Origin: Bacteroidales bacterium
GTDB taxonomy: Bacteria > Bacteroidota > Bacteroidia > Bacteroidales > F082
Assembly (NCBI GenBank): GCA_017530365.1
Contig: JAFXMK010000010.1
Coordinates: 62,001-126,000 of the forward strand
Direction: 5' to 3'
DNA length: 64,000 nt
How positions within the stretch are numbered: the stretch's first letter is position 1; each line of letters starts with the position of its first letter. Below, one piece after another: positions 51,745 to 58,720 of this stretch. Made by a program: the position numbers and the translations under genes. The notes under the pieces are model-generated. The model saw only the letters and a program-made list of their open reading frames with translations, was not told the DNA's origin and searched no databases.

Positions 51745-53303
51745 TGCGTAGGATTCTCCTTACCGCAATTCTCCTTGTCTCCGCCTGCTGTGGTTTTGCC
51801 CAACAGGCGGAGACATCTCGTTTTGAGGTCAGCCGTTGGTCGAAGAACCAGAGCTGTCAGTTTGTATCTTTTCAGGAAAAAGGCGGCATGATGGTTTATG
51901 AGACTGACAAGACCGACGAGGATAAGAACCGGCTGTGGAACTTTGTCGCTCTTGACACCAGCCTTTACGAGCAACGCAGCGACTTGATCCCTTTGCCTGA
52001 CAAGCTGAAGCTCTTTGATGCCAAGAGCTCAGCGCAGTGGGCAGCTTTTGTCTTTACCTACGAAAAAGCTTCCCGTTCCGATTCTGTTACGTTTTACGTG
52101 GTGACTTTTCACCGTTTGGAACAGACGTTCACCACATTCTCCGGACAGCTTCCTGAACGCTCCTTGCTCCAGTCAGTCGCCTTGATTGACGGCACTTTGA
52201 TGCTTTCGGTCAACTCCAAGTCGGGAGGCGGTTTTCTTGAGCAATACGACTTGAGCCATCACACCCAACGGACGATCACTCCGAATCTCAATAACGATTT
52301 CATCCTGTTTCAGTTCGAAGCCATTCCCGAAGCGCGAGTGTTTGTGCTCGCTGCCCGCGAGTTCGTGGAGAAACGCTATAAGGCGACATCGTTTATGGTC
52401 TATTCACCAAGCGGCAACCTGTTGCAATCGCACCGTTTTGAAAATGGCGAAAACGCTGGGTTGGGCCGTATGTGCTTCGCTTTGGATGATCAGCGTCAGC
52501 TGAGCGTGTATGCCACATTGGAGCGGGAGAGCAACAAGAAAGTTAGTGTGGAAGGCATGACGGAGGACTTCAGCAAGATTGCCGTGGGCGTGACCTGGAT
52601 TAAATTTGCGTCGAGCGGCATGCAAACCAAGACCTATCTCTTCAAGAACCTTCCTGAAATAGAGAATGCCCTTACCGCTTCGGATCGGTTGAAGGTGAAG
52701 AAGGAGCTGCTGAAGATGAAGCAGGGCAAGAAGAAAGAGAAGGGAGAGATCACTTTCCAATTCTATGCTCCCCGTTTGGTGAAGTTTGGCGGCAATCAGG
52801 TTTTCGTGGCAGAAGCCTTTCAGCCTGTTTTCCATAACGAGACCCGCATGGATCATGGCTATTATGGCTTCTACAACACTTATCCGGTGTCCTATACCGT
52901 CTTCGACGGATACGACTTTTTCAGTGAGATCCTCCTGGCTTTTGATCAAAATGGTGAGCTGAAATGGTATAATTCGGTCCGCTTCGAGAACGATTTGTGT
53001 GAAACACTGTCCGATCATGCCTCTGAGTCGGTGTGTCACAACGAGCTGGTGGTGGCTTCGCCAAGCCGTAACATCTTGCGTTACGAGGTTTTCGATACAG
53101 ATGGCACCTTGCTGCTCGACCAGCAGTATGCGTCTTTGGATTTCCTTTATGGTACCGATTCAATTGATGATGAGTATGAGGCCGGTATCTACAAATGGTT
53201 TGGCAGTCGGTTTTTGATCCATGGTTGCCAGATCGTGCAGAATCCCCTTCTTCGCGACACGCGAAGGACCGTTTTCTATGTCCAGAAAGTGCAGTATGAG
53301 TGA
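51744..53303 (+). CDS. Exported protein of unknown function
   Basis: 519 residues with a signal peptide (ends C-C-G-F-A-Q). The ATG overlaps the preceding TAA by one base (TAATG), so it is co-translated with the T9SS protein. I do not recognise a family. Repeated short beta-strand patterns (F-M-V-Y-S-P-S-G-N-L; L-L-A-F-D-Q-N-G-E-L-K-W-Y; Y-E-V-F-D-T-D-G-T-L-L-L-D) suggest a beta-propeller. A lysine-rich stretch (about 313-332, K-V-K-K-E-L-L-K-M-K-Q-G-K-K-K-E-K-G) breaks the pattern. There is no sorting domain or lipobox, so a periplasmic location is likeliest. Confidence 0.6.
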   Translation: MRRILLTAILLVSACCGFAQQAETSRFEVSRWSKNQSCQFVSFQEKGGMMVYETDKTDEDKNRLWNFVALDTSLYEQRSDLIPLPDKLKLFDAKSSAQWAAFVFTYEKASRSDSVTFYVVTFHRLEQTFTTFSGQLPERSLLQSVALIDGTLMLSVNSKSGGGFLEQYDLSHHTQRTITPNLNNDFILFQFEAIPEARVFVLAAREFVEKRYKATSFMVYSPSGNLLQSHRFENGENAGLGRMCFALDDQRQLSVYATLERESNKKVSVEGMTEDFSKIAVGVTWIKFASSGMQTKTYLFKNLPEIENALTASDRLKVKKELLKMKQGKKKEKGEITFQFYAPRLVKFGGNQVFVAEAFQPVFHNETRMDHGYYGFYNTYPVSYTVFDGYDFFSEILLAFDQNGELKWYNSVRFENDLCETLSDHASESVCHNELVVASPSRNILRYEVFDTDGTLLLDQQYASLDFLYGTDSIDDEYEAGIYKWFGSRFLIHGCQIVQNPLLRDTRRTVFYVQKVQYE

Positions 53304-53650
53304 TGTTGAAGAGCTACCTCAAATACCTTTTTCGCAGGAAAAACGAGTTCCATATCCATTCTCCTTTTGTGTATGAGCTCTACACGAAGGTGATTCGCGG
53401 GGGAGACGAAGAGGCTTTGAAGTCCTTGGGCATTGAGCGTTCAGAGCTAGTGAGGGAAGGGGAGATCCCTGCGATTGTTGACAAGGTGATGTATGTAATG
53501 GAAGATATCCATCGCGATGAAAAGAAAGAAGTGTGGTGGAATACGATTTGCGCCCTTCCCGACGTTACCTTGACGATAGATCTTTACAAGAAAGGACTGT
53601 TTTTTTACCGGGAGGGGATGGAGAAGCAGGGCTTTGTGTTAAGAAGTTAG
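53303..53650 (+). CDS. Short protein, probably an internally deleted SAM-methyltransferase-like gene
   Basis: 115 residues from the ATG at 53303 (TGATG overlap with the previous stop). The first 30 residues (Y-L-K-Y-L-F-R-R-K-N and H-I-H-S-P-F-V-Y-E-L-Y-T-K-V-I) match the start of a class I SAM-dependent methyltransferase family of Bacteroidota. The last 60 (D-I-H-R-D-E-K-K-E-V-W-W and then V-T-L-T-I-D-L-Y-K-K-G-L-F-F-Y-R) match the end of the same proteins. The central SAM-binding Rossmann core, over a hundred residues in the relatives, is missing without a frameshift. The product therefore cannot be a methyltransferase. It may be decaying or have a new role. The stop lies in a short repeat. 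Confidence 0.55.
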   Translation: MLKSYLKYLFRRKNEFHIHSPFVYELYTKVIRGGDEEALKSLGIERSELVREGEIPAIVDKVMYVMEDIHRDEKKEVWWNTICALPDVTLTIDLYKKGLFFYREGMEKQGFVLRS

Positions 53651-53676
53651 GAGTGGGGAGTTAGGAGTTAGGAGTA
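53643..53676. repeat. Intergenic GTTAGGAGT repeats, copy 2
   Basis: GTTAGGAGT occurs at the stop of the upstream gene and twice more within 30 bases. It is the reverse complement of the ACTCCTAAC units at 19675 and 60500. Confidence 0.55.
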
Positions 53677-53689
53677 AAATATTAAAGAG

Positions 53690-54250
53690 ATGAAGAATAT
53701 TACTTATACGAAGACGGGGGACAAGGGCATGACCTCGTTGATTGGAGGACGTCGGGTGCCCAAGTATGATGACAAGGTGGAAGCTTACGGCACGGTGGAT
53801 GAGCTGAGTGCGGTCATCGGTGTATTGTACGACCTTGAAGGTGTTTCGGAGTCAATCCATGAGACATTGGGTGTGATTCAGAACAAGTTGTTTACGTTGG
53901 AGTCGCATTTTGCGATGGACAAGGACACGGAGATCGGGAAGATGATCCCAGTCTTGGCTGATGACGATGTGGCTTTTTTGGAGCGCCATATCGATGCCAT
54001 GAACGCCGAGCTGCCCGAATTGAGGGCTTTTGTGATTCCTGGTGGAAACCTGAAGGCGTCGGTGAGTCATGTATGCCGCACGGTATGCCGTCGGGCGGAG
54101 CGTCAGGGATGGCGTTTGGCCTCTCACGATGAAGTGGATGCTATTGACTTACGGTATTTGAATCGGCTGTCGGATTACTTTTTTGTTTTGGCCCGTTATT
54201 TCGACTATTTGGAGAATCGGAATGAAACTTGTTGGGATTCAAACAAATAG
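53690..54250 (+). CDS. PduO-type cob(I)alamin adenosyltransferase
   Basis: 186 residues. It attaches the 5'-deoxyadenosyl group of ATP to reduced cobalamin, giving adenosylcobalamin. The ATP-binding N-terminus T-K-T-G-D-K-G-M-T-S-L at 6-16 is exact for the PduO family. The helical-bundle motifs E-A-Y-G-T-V-D-E-L-S-A near 31-42 and V-C-R-T-V-C-R-R-A-E-R near 128-138 hold the catalytic Arg and Glu. NrdJ in this window needs this cofactor, so the enzyme is functionally linked to it although the genes are 44 kb apart. Confidence 0.92.
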   Translation: MKNITYTKTGDKGMTSLIGGRRVPKYDDKVEAYGTVDELSAVIGVLYDLEGVSESIHETLGVIQNKLFTLESHFAMDKDTEIGKMIPVLADDDVAFLERHIDAMNAELPELRAFVIPGGNLKASVSHVCRTVCRRAERQGWRLASHDEVDAIDLRYLNRLSDYFFVLARYFDYLENRNETCWDSNK

Positions 54251-54299
54251 GCTAGAAAAAATTTTTTCAAAAAACACTTGACAATTGTCCGATTTGGTG

Positions 54300-54307
54300 T
54301 ATTTTTG
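54300..54307 (+). promoter_or_regulatory. Promoter -7 element with -33 match for the DUF2795-like gene
   Basis: TATTTTTG, 26 bases before the ATG at 54334. TTG at 54279-54281 lies 18 bases upstream, making this one of the more complete promoters in the window. Confidence 0.65.
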
Positions 54308-54333
54308 CACCCTCAATTAAAAACCGAAAAACT

Positions 54334-54555
54334 ATGTATTGGACACTGGAATTAGCATCGAAATTGGAAGACGCACCATGGCCAGCAACTCGCGATGAGC
54401 TTTTGGACTGGGCCTTACGTACGGGTGCGCCTCAGGAGGTGATAGAGAACCTTCAGGAGATTGAAGACGAGGGTGACGTTTACGAGCGTATTGAGGACTT
54501 ATGGCCCGACTATCCCACGAAGGATGACTTCTTCTTCCACGAAGATGAGTATTAA
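54334..54555 (+). CDS. Small acidic DUF2795-like protein
   Basis: 73 residues, strongly acidic, without signal peptide or membrane helix. Its start M-Y-W-T-L-E-L-A-S-K-L-E-D-A-P-W-P-A-T and its end Y-P-T-K-D-D-F-F-F-H-E-D-E-Y are of a kind conserved almost unchanged across Bacteroidota, usually as a single gene annotated DUF2795. The function is unknown. The strong promoter and conservation suggest an abundant housekeeping protein. No neighbour points to a pathway. Confidence 0.8.
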   Translation: MYWTLELASKLEDAPWPATRDELLDWALRTGAPQEVIENLQEIEDEGDVYERIEDLWPDYPTKDDFFFHEDEY

Positions 54556-54701
54556 GCGGTTTTTCCGCCTTATTCCCTAATTTTTAGGACTTTATAAACT
54601 TGGGTGTCAGTTGTTTCTGATGCCCATTTTTATTTGTTAGATTGCGAAAAAAGTGCTTTTTTTGCGCCAGATAGTAGTGCCAAATAATTTAATTTTTTGC
54701 T

Positions 54702-55079
54702 ATGCAGAATGATGAAGAAGTCATGAAGACTCTCAATGAGTTAGTCAAGGAAATCAAAGAGCTCAAAGAACAGTTAGGCTTACAGAGGAAGCCAATCTAT
54801 ACAAATAAAGAGCTGCTAGAGTTATTAAATGTGTCGTCTGCCACATTGAAGAAGTGGCGAAATTATGGTTATCTGGGTTATACTCAGGTGGGATCAACGT
54901 ATTTCTACTCTCCTGCCGATATTAAGCAGTTGTTTTTTGCTAGCCTTGTGATTCGTTTTTTCATTTTCAAGTGGATAGGAAATCCTCCCCAGCGCCTCCT
55001 TCACGATCTTTCGGGGACAACCGATGTTCATGCGGACAAATCCTTCTCCGCCTTGACCGTAAGCGGCACCGTTGCTTAA
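54702..55079 (+). CDS. MerR/excisionase-like helix-turn-helix protein running into a neighbour
   Basis: 125 residues as read. A short coiled-coil (about 5-27) and a helix-turn-helix (about 32-78: I-Y-T-N-K-E-L-L-E-L-L-N-V-S-S-A-T-L-K-K) of the excisionase-like type are followed by G-Y-T-Q-V-G-S-T-Y-F-Y-S. Related proteins stop within some 15 residues of this point. Here the frame continues another 45 residues, antisense to the C-terminus of the convergent aminotransferase-like gene, so that tail is probably artificial. The natural stop seems to have been lost by a deletion at about 54935-54975. DNA binding may survive. Confidence 0.55.
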   Translation: MQNDEEVMKTLNELVKEIKELKEQLGLQRKPIYTNKELLELLNVSSATLKKWRNYGYLGYTQVGSTYFYSPADIKQLFFASLVIRFFIFKWIGNPPQRLLHDLSGTTDVHADKSFSALTVSGTVA

Positions 55080-56243
55080 CACGAGTCCAACTTCGTCAGT
55101 GAAAAAACGCATGAGTTGCTCTTGGGATAGGCCTAGGGCACGGCAGTCTAACCAAGCCAGGAAGGAAGCTTGGGGCGCAATGGCTTTGATGCCCAAGTCG
55201 TTCGTGGAAAAGAAATCGAGGACCTCCTGGATGTTGCCTTGAAGGTATTCCCTAAGAGATCGTAGCCATGGCGCCCCATGGGTATAGGCGGCGATGGTCG
55301 CTACCAAGCTGGGGATGGGAGCCTCGTCGAGTTTCAGATCCGCAAGATGCTTCAGATAGGGTTCCCGTAACGCTTTGTTGGGGATGACACAATAAGCGGT
55401 CGGCGAGAGTCCGGCTAGGTTGAATGACTTACTGGGACTGGCGAAGACCATGCCGACAGCAGCGGCATCTTCGCTGACGCTGCAAAACGGGATGTGTTGT
55501 TGCCCCGGTAAGGTGAGGTCAGCGTGAATCTCATCGGAGATGACAAGCACGCCCTTCTGACGGCAGAGTGTGGCGATCCGCTCTAGTGAATTATGGTCCC
55601 AGACGATGCCGACTGGATTGTGGGGATTGCAAAGAACAAGAATCTTGGCATCGGTACTAGAGAGGATCTTCTCTAATCCGTTGAGATCCATCCGGTAATG
55701 TTCGCCGTCGAAAAGCAGGGGACTATCGACGACCTTGCGCCCCAGCCTTTCGGCATACAGCCGGAAGAGGTTGTAAACGGGAGGCATGACGACGATGCTG
55801 TCACCTGGTTCGGTAAAGGTGAGATAGGCTTGGTTGATGGAGGTGATGACGCCTGGGCAATAGGCGACCCATTCTTTTTCGACCTGCCATTGGTGCATCT
55901 CTTTTTCCCAACCGACGATGCTTTGATAAAACGCCTCGGGGGTCGAGGTATATCCCAGCACATCCCGGTCCAACCGTTCTTTCAAGGCAGCTGAAACCGC
56001 CGGTGCCGTCCGAAAGTCCATGTCAGCAATCCACATCGGGATCTGCCCTTCAGAAGCCCTTCCATACTTGATGCTCCAGGTTCCGGACCGGTCAACCAGT
56101 TCGTCGAAGTCCCATCCTTCAAGGATCGGCTTTTTGGGGGTGACGGGACGGCTGCATCCCGTCACGAAACTACCGGCAGCGGGGAGCAAGGTCATGGCAC
56201 AAGCTGCTGCCGAAACACCTTTGATAAAGTCTCGTCTTTTCAT
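54894..56243 (-). CDS. MalY/PatB-type PLP enzyme with Tat-like lipoprotein signal
   Basis: 449 residues. Residues 41-430 are a fold type I PLP enzyme of the MalY/PatB (cystathionine beta-lyase) group: C-N-P-H-N-P-V-G at 205-212, S-D-E-I-H-A-D-L at 236-243, and the PLP lysine Lys272 in S-P-S-K-S-F-N-L-A-G. The first 35 residues are unusual for this family: M-K-R-R-D-F-I-K-G is a twin-arginine motif and Cys30 sits at the end of the signal region. The protein may therefore be exported already folded with its cofactor. Its last 20 or so residues (E-N-E-K-T-N-H-K-A-S ... V-E-I-R) are antisense to the helix-turn-helix gene and probably follow loss of the natural stop. Confidence 0.75.
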   Translation of the reverse strand: MKRRDFIKGVSAAACAMTLLPAAGSFVTGCSRPVTPKKPILEGWDFDELVDRSGTWSIKYGRASEGQIPMWIADMDFRTAPAVSAALKERLDRDVLGYTSTPEAFYQSIVGWEKEMHQWQVEKEWVAYCPGVITSINQAYLTFTEPGDSIVVMPPVYNLFRLYAERLGRKVVDSPLLFDGEHYRMDLNGLEKILSSTDAKILVLCNPHNPVGIVWDHNSLERIATLCRQKGVLVISDEIHADLTLPGQQHIPFCSVSEDAAAVGMVFASPSKSFNLAGLSPTAYCVIPNKALREPYLKHLADLKLDEAPIPSLVATIAAYTHGAPWLRSLREYLQGNIQEVLDFFSTNDLGIKAIAPQASFLAWLDCRALGLSQEQLMRFFTDEVGLVLSNGAAYGQGGEGFVRMNIGCPRKIVKEALGRISYPLENEKTNHKASKKQLLNIGRRVEIR

Positions 56244-56302
56244 GCTATTCGTTTGCGGAAATTAAAAATTAAAAAGAGTTTGAAAAAACACAAAAGGGAT
56301 GT

Positions 56303-56728
56303 TTATGGTTTCCATAAAAAAAGACCTTCCGCGGTGGCTAATGCTCGCAGCAGATCCAATAGGGAATCATTGGGATTGTAAACCGTCATATAATGGTCAT
56401 CTCCGTTGAAGGTGATCAACGTGTCAGCGGATTTTAGCGCTATAAGTAGGTTTTTCCTTTCCTTGAACCCTTCTGCGACTTTTATCTCGATGGTTTCCGG
56501 ATCCGGGTCTTGAATCCATTCCTCCGATGGATTACCAAGGTCAAAGTCCTCGTAGCAGTTGAGTTTGATCAGCGTTTGGGCGAATCTGGGATATAGTCGT
56601 TCCGGGTGGCTCAGGAAGTGTCTTTCCACTTTGAAATACTGACCTTTACCGTTCTCGGAGACCTGCTTCGGCAGGATGTCGAGAATCCAATAGGGTTTGT
56701 CGAAATAGAGATTTATATCGTCTTTCAT
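56303..56728 (-). CDS. Cytoplasmic protein of unknown function
   Basis: 141 residues, no signal peptide or membrane helix, mixed alpha/beta and acidic. I do not recognise the family. The N-terminal Y-F-D-K-P-Y-W-I-L-D-I-L-P ... G-Q-Y-F-K-V-E-R-H-F and the C-terminal D-H-Y-M-T-V-Y-N-P-N-D-S-L-L-D-L-L-R-A-L-A look like ordinary folded protein, not random translation. It lies between the aminotransferase-like gene and a gene remnant, all on the minus strand. No clear promoter box precedes it. Confidence 0.55.
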   Translation of the reverse strand: MKDDINLYFDKPYWILDILPKQVSENGKGQYFKVERHFLSHPERLYPRFAQTLIKLNCYEDFDLGNPSEEWIQDPDPETIEIKVAEGFKERKNLLIALKSADTLITFNGDDHYMTVYNPNDSLLDLLRALATAEGLFLWKP

Positions 56729-56765
56729 TGTTATTAAGCTAACCTAAAGTTGTAAATGGTTACCG

Positions 56766-57073
56766 TTAATAGAGGAATCCGAAAGCCCAAAGCGGTATCT
56801 TGTGGAAGGTTGCACTTTCAATATCGTCGGCGGCAACATAGCCGTTTCCCTCATCTTTTACTTGACGCAACCCCTTGTCGGCTCCACCCACTTCGATAAC
56901 CAGCTTGCCGTCAACATTGTACCAATCTCAGGCTACTTGTCCGACAGAGTGTAAAGTAAGTTGCTGTTATCAAGCAATATCTTGCCAGGTTTTTGTATGT
57001 CGGTGATAGTGTTTATTTCGGTGAAGAATGTCCTGTATTTTGTATTGCACTGCAAATATATGTGTTTTTTGTA
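56766..57073 (-). pseudogene. Remnant of an AAA ATPase with DUF4143-type C-terminus
   Basis: Only the C-terminal part survives, in two frames. One piece (about 57073-56951) reads Y-R-T-F-F-T-E-I-N-T-I-T-D-I-Q-K-P-G-K-I and then L-L-D-N-S-N-L-L-Y-T-L-S-D-K before TAG. The other (about 56920-56766) reads Y-N-V-D-G-K-L-V-I-E-V-G-G-A-D-K and ends I-P-L-W-A-F-G-F-L-Y before TAA. Both match the end of the ATP-binding proteins with DUF4143-like nuclease domains common in Bacteroidota. The stretch joining them is deleted and the whole ATPase domain is absent. The rest of the 430-base gap (56729-57158) is AT-rich and otherwise empty apart from the promoter at 57127. Confidence 0.65.
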
Positions 57074-57126
57074 AAATACAAAAATCTACTCTGTCAAATA
57101 TGCAGTGTTCCAACAGAGAAGTTTGT

Positions 57127-57134
57127 TATCTTTG
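57127..57134 (+). promoter_or_regulatory. Promoter -7 element for the four-helix membrane protein
   Basis: TATCTTTG, 24 bases before the ATG at 57159. Confidence 0.55.
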
Positions 57135-57158
57135 CCGCTATAAGAAAGAGATAATGGC

Positions 57159-57557
57159 ATGAAAAACAGGGTTAAGAACAAAATACAAAGAATTGTACTG
57201 TTGGTTTTGGGCGCCATCGCCTTGCTTCTTTTGGCGGCTTGCGCTTTCGGTGTGCTTCCGAACGAGAGGCTACCTCTTCTAAGCCATTGGATAACAACAC
57301 CTTGGATCTCATTTCTTGTTGTTGTATTAGCGGGAACGGCTATTTGGCTTTTCTTCTATTATGTCGTAGGCGTTCGCGGTAAAGGTTTGAAATATGTTAC
57401 CATAGTCATCCTTTTTACCATCATGTGTATTTGGCTGTACAAGAATTTCGGTCCCATTACTGAATTCCTGGAAACAAACCTTGGCACGTGGGGTATGATA
57501 GGTGTGCTGGCAGTGCTTATCATTGTAGTCGGGGTTGGCCTGTATGTTTTATTCTAA
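57159..57557 (+). CDS. Small four-helix membrane protein
   Basis: 132 residues with four predicted membrane helices (about 12-32, 47-69, 77-94, 110-131) and a basic N-terminus (K-N-R-V-K-N-K). I do not recognise a family. The second and third helices flank a short basic loop (G-V-R-G-K-G-L-K), which by the positive-inside rule should face the cytoplasm. The stop overlaps the stop of the convergent esterase by four bases. It has its own promoter. Confidence 0.55.
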   Translation: MKNRVKNKIQRIVLLVLGAIALLLLAACAFGVLPNERLPLLSHWITTPWISFLVVVLAGTAIWLFFYYVVGVRGKGLKYVTIVILFTIMCIWLYKNFGPITEFLETNLGTWGMIGVLAVLIIVVGVGLYVLF

Positions 57558-58207
57558 TGAACGCATCTTGGAAATACGATGTCGAAAGCGCGCTCCAACC
57601 TTGGCGTGATAGGGGAGAAGTGCGTTCCTTCGACCAGTTCAAAGGTAACCAGTGCTTGACTATCATTTTTCAGGATGTCGGCAGCAGCCATAGTTTGCTC
57701 CTCTACGGAAGCCATCCGTTTTTCCTTGGCGTTCTTTTCCTTTTCGCCCAGGAGCATGCAAACCTTTCTCAGCCGATGCGACGGCGTCTGTCCTTTCATC
57801 CAATCCGTGAATCCATCATACCAAAGCGACCCAGATAGGCTGATGATGTTGGTGAAAGCGTCCGTGTTGAAAGCGGACCATACCGCAAACAGACCCGACA
57901 ACGAAACGCCTAAGAGGGTCCGTTCGGCATCTTTGATTCCCAGTTCCTCTTCGGTTTTGGGAATGATTTCGTTTGTCAGTTTCTCAAGGAAAGACGCAGA
58001 TTTCCCTCCGAAAGGTTTCGCTTTTTTAAACACGCCCTTCGCAGGCCATGGTGTCAGGTCGTCGTTCCAGTTGGCTGCATCAATTACGGCTATGGAAACA
58101 CCGTATTGTTTCGACAAGCCTTCCAATCCATCAAACAAATCCCCCTTGATTCCTTCGGGTAGGATCATGTAGCAAATCATGCCAGTATCTTGCTTGAGGT
58201 AGGCCAT
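57554..58207 (-). CDS. Alpha/beta-hydrolase, esterase D-like
   Basis: 217 residues, no signal peptide, so cytoplasmic. The nucleophile elbow is L-G-V-S-L-S-G at 99-105 with Ser102, followed by L-S-G-S-L-W-Y, a pattern of the esterase D/Fes-like family (PF00756). The acid may be in the D-x segments after strand six, and the histidine is in V-E-G-T-H-F-S near the C-terminus. The protein is shorter than most secreted members and starts directly with the core (Y-M-I-L-P-E-G), so it is a compact version. Members cleave diverse esters such as S-formylglutathione or enterobactin; the substrate here is unknown. Confidence 0.7.
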   Translation of the reverse strand: MAYLKQDTGMICYMILPEGIKGDLFDGLEGLSKQYGVSIAVIDAANWNDDLTPWPAKGVFKKAKPFGGKSASFLEKLTNEIIPKTEEELGIKDAERTLLGVSLSGLFAVWSAFNTDAFTNIISLSGSLWYDGFTDWMKGQTPSHRLRKVCMLLGEKEKNAKEKRMASVEEQTMAAADILKNDSQALVTFELVEGTHFSPITPRLERAFDIVFPRCVH

Positions 58208-58253
58208 CTGTGTTACTTCGATAACAAGGCTGTAAAAATAATGAAAAAATGAT

Positions 58254-58261
58254 TATCTTTG
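58254..58261 (+). promoter_or_regulatory. Promoter -7 element for the small winged-helix protein
   Basis: TATCTTTG, 31 bases before the ATG at 58293. Confidence 0.55.
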
Positions 58262-58292
58262 CCTGATTGTTATTCACCAAAAATTTTAGATT

Positions 58293-58472
58293 ATGGAAGC
58301 AAAAGAACAAGTGCTGAAAGCCATGCGTGAAATCGGTGAACCCGTGAATGCTGGCAAGATCGCTGAAATAACAGGCCTCGACCGCAAAGTGGTTGACAAA
58401 GCCTTTGACGCACTGAAAAAGGAAGGTGCCATTGTGTCGCCCGTCCGCTGCAAGTGGGAGCCTGCTAAATGA
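58293..58472 (+). CDS. 59-residue winged-helix protein
   Basis: A compact reading frame that starts M-E-A-K-E-Q-V-L-K-A-M and ends C-K-W-E-P-A-K. It has a winged-helix pattern: a first helix, then V-N-A-G-K-I-A-E-I-T-G-L-D, then the recognition helix R-K-V-V-D-K-A-F-D-A-L-K, and a wing with G-A-I-V-S-P. Single-domain proteins of this type, ending in C-x-W-x-P, are found in Bacteroidota and archaea and may be DNA-binding regulators. It has a promoter of its own. The stop is directly followed by a Dabb-domain fragment in another frame. Confidence 0.75.
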   Translation: MEAKEQVLKAMREIGEPVNAGKIAEITGLDRKVVDKAFDALKKEGAIVSPVRCKWEPAK

Positions 58473-58610
58473 TTGTACGCTGGCCGATCAAGAGGCTTTG
58501 AAAGTATATGCTCATCATTCCGAGCATTTAGCGGTGGCCAACACAAAGGTGCGGCCCTTCACCGCCCAGCGGGAATTACAAATCATCGAAGGCATGCAGC
58601 TTAATACTGG
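58473..58610 (+). pseudogene. C-terminal fragment of a Dabb (stress-responsive barrel) domain protein
   Basis: In a different frame from the winged-helix gene, the codons read L-A-D-Q-E-A-L-K-V-Y-A-H-H-S-E-H-L and then V-R-P-F-T-A-Q-R-E. These match the last strand-helix-strand of Dabb proteins (family pattern F-x-S-x-E-A-L-x-x-Y-x-x-H-P-E-H). Neither a start codon nor the first 60 or so residues of the domain is present. The frame then runs on to 58683 without further similarity that I can see. Confidence 0.55.
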
Positions 58611-58699
58611 ATTGGTTCGGCTCACTTATTTCGACAAAGCAAGTGTCGATAAAACCCAAAACTCGGCAATAGACGATTTGTAAAGTAAAAATTTTTTTT

Positions 58700-58707
58700 T
58701 ATTTTTG
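58700..58707 (+). promoter_or_regulatory. Promoter -7 element for the bifunctional acyltransferase
   Basis: TATTTTTG within a T-rich tract, 13 bases before the ATG at 58721. Confidence 0.6.
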
Positions 58708-58720
58708 CCGCAAAATTGAT

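Noticed and set aside
54702-55079. Prophage or integrative element marked by an excisionase-like protein
   Set aside because: No integrase, structural or replication genes and no attachment-site repeats were found around it.
58426-58683. 85-codon frame as a complete gene
   Set aside because: Its start lies inside the winged-helix gene in another frame; only the Dabb-like portion after 58473 has recognisable content.
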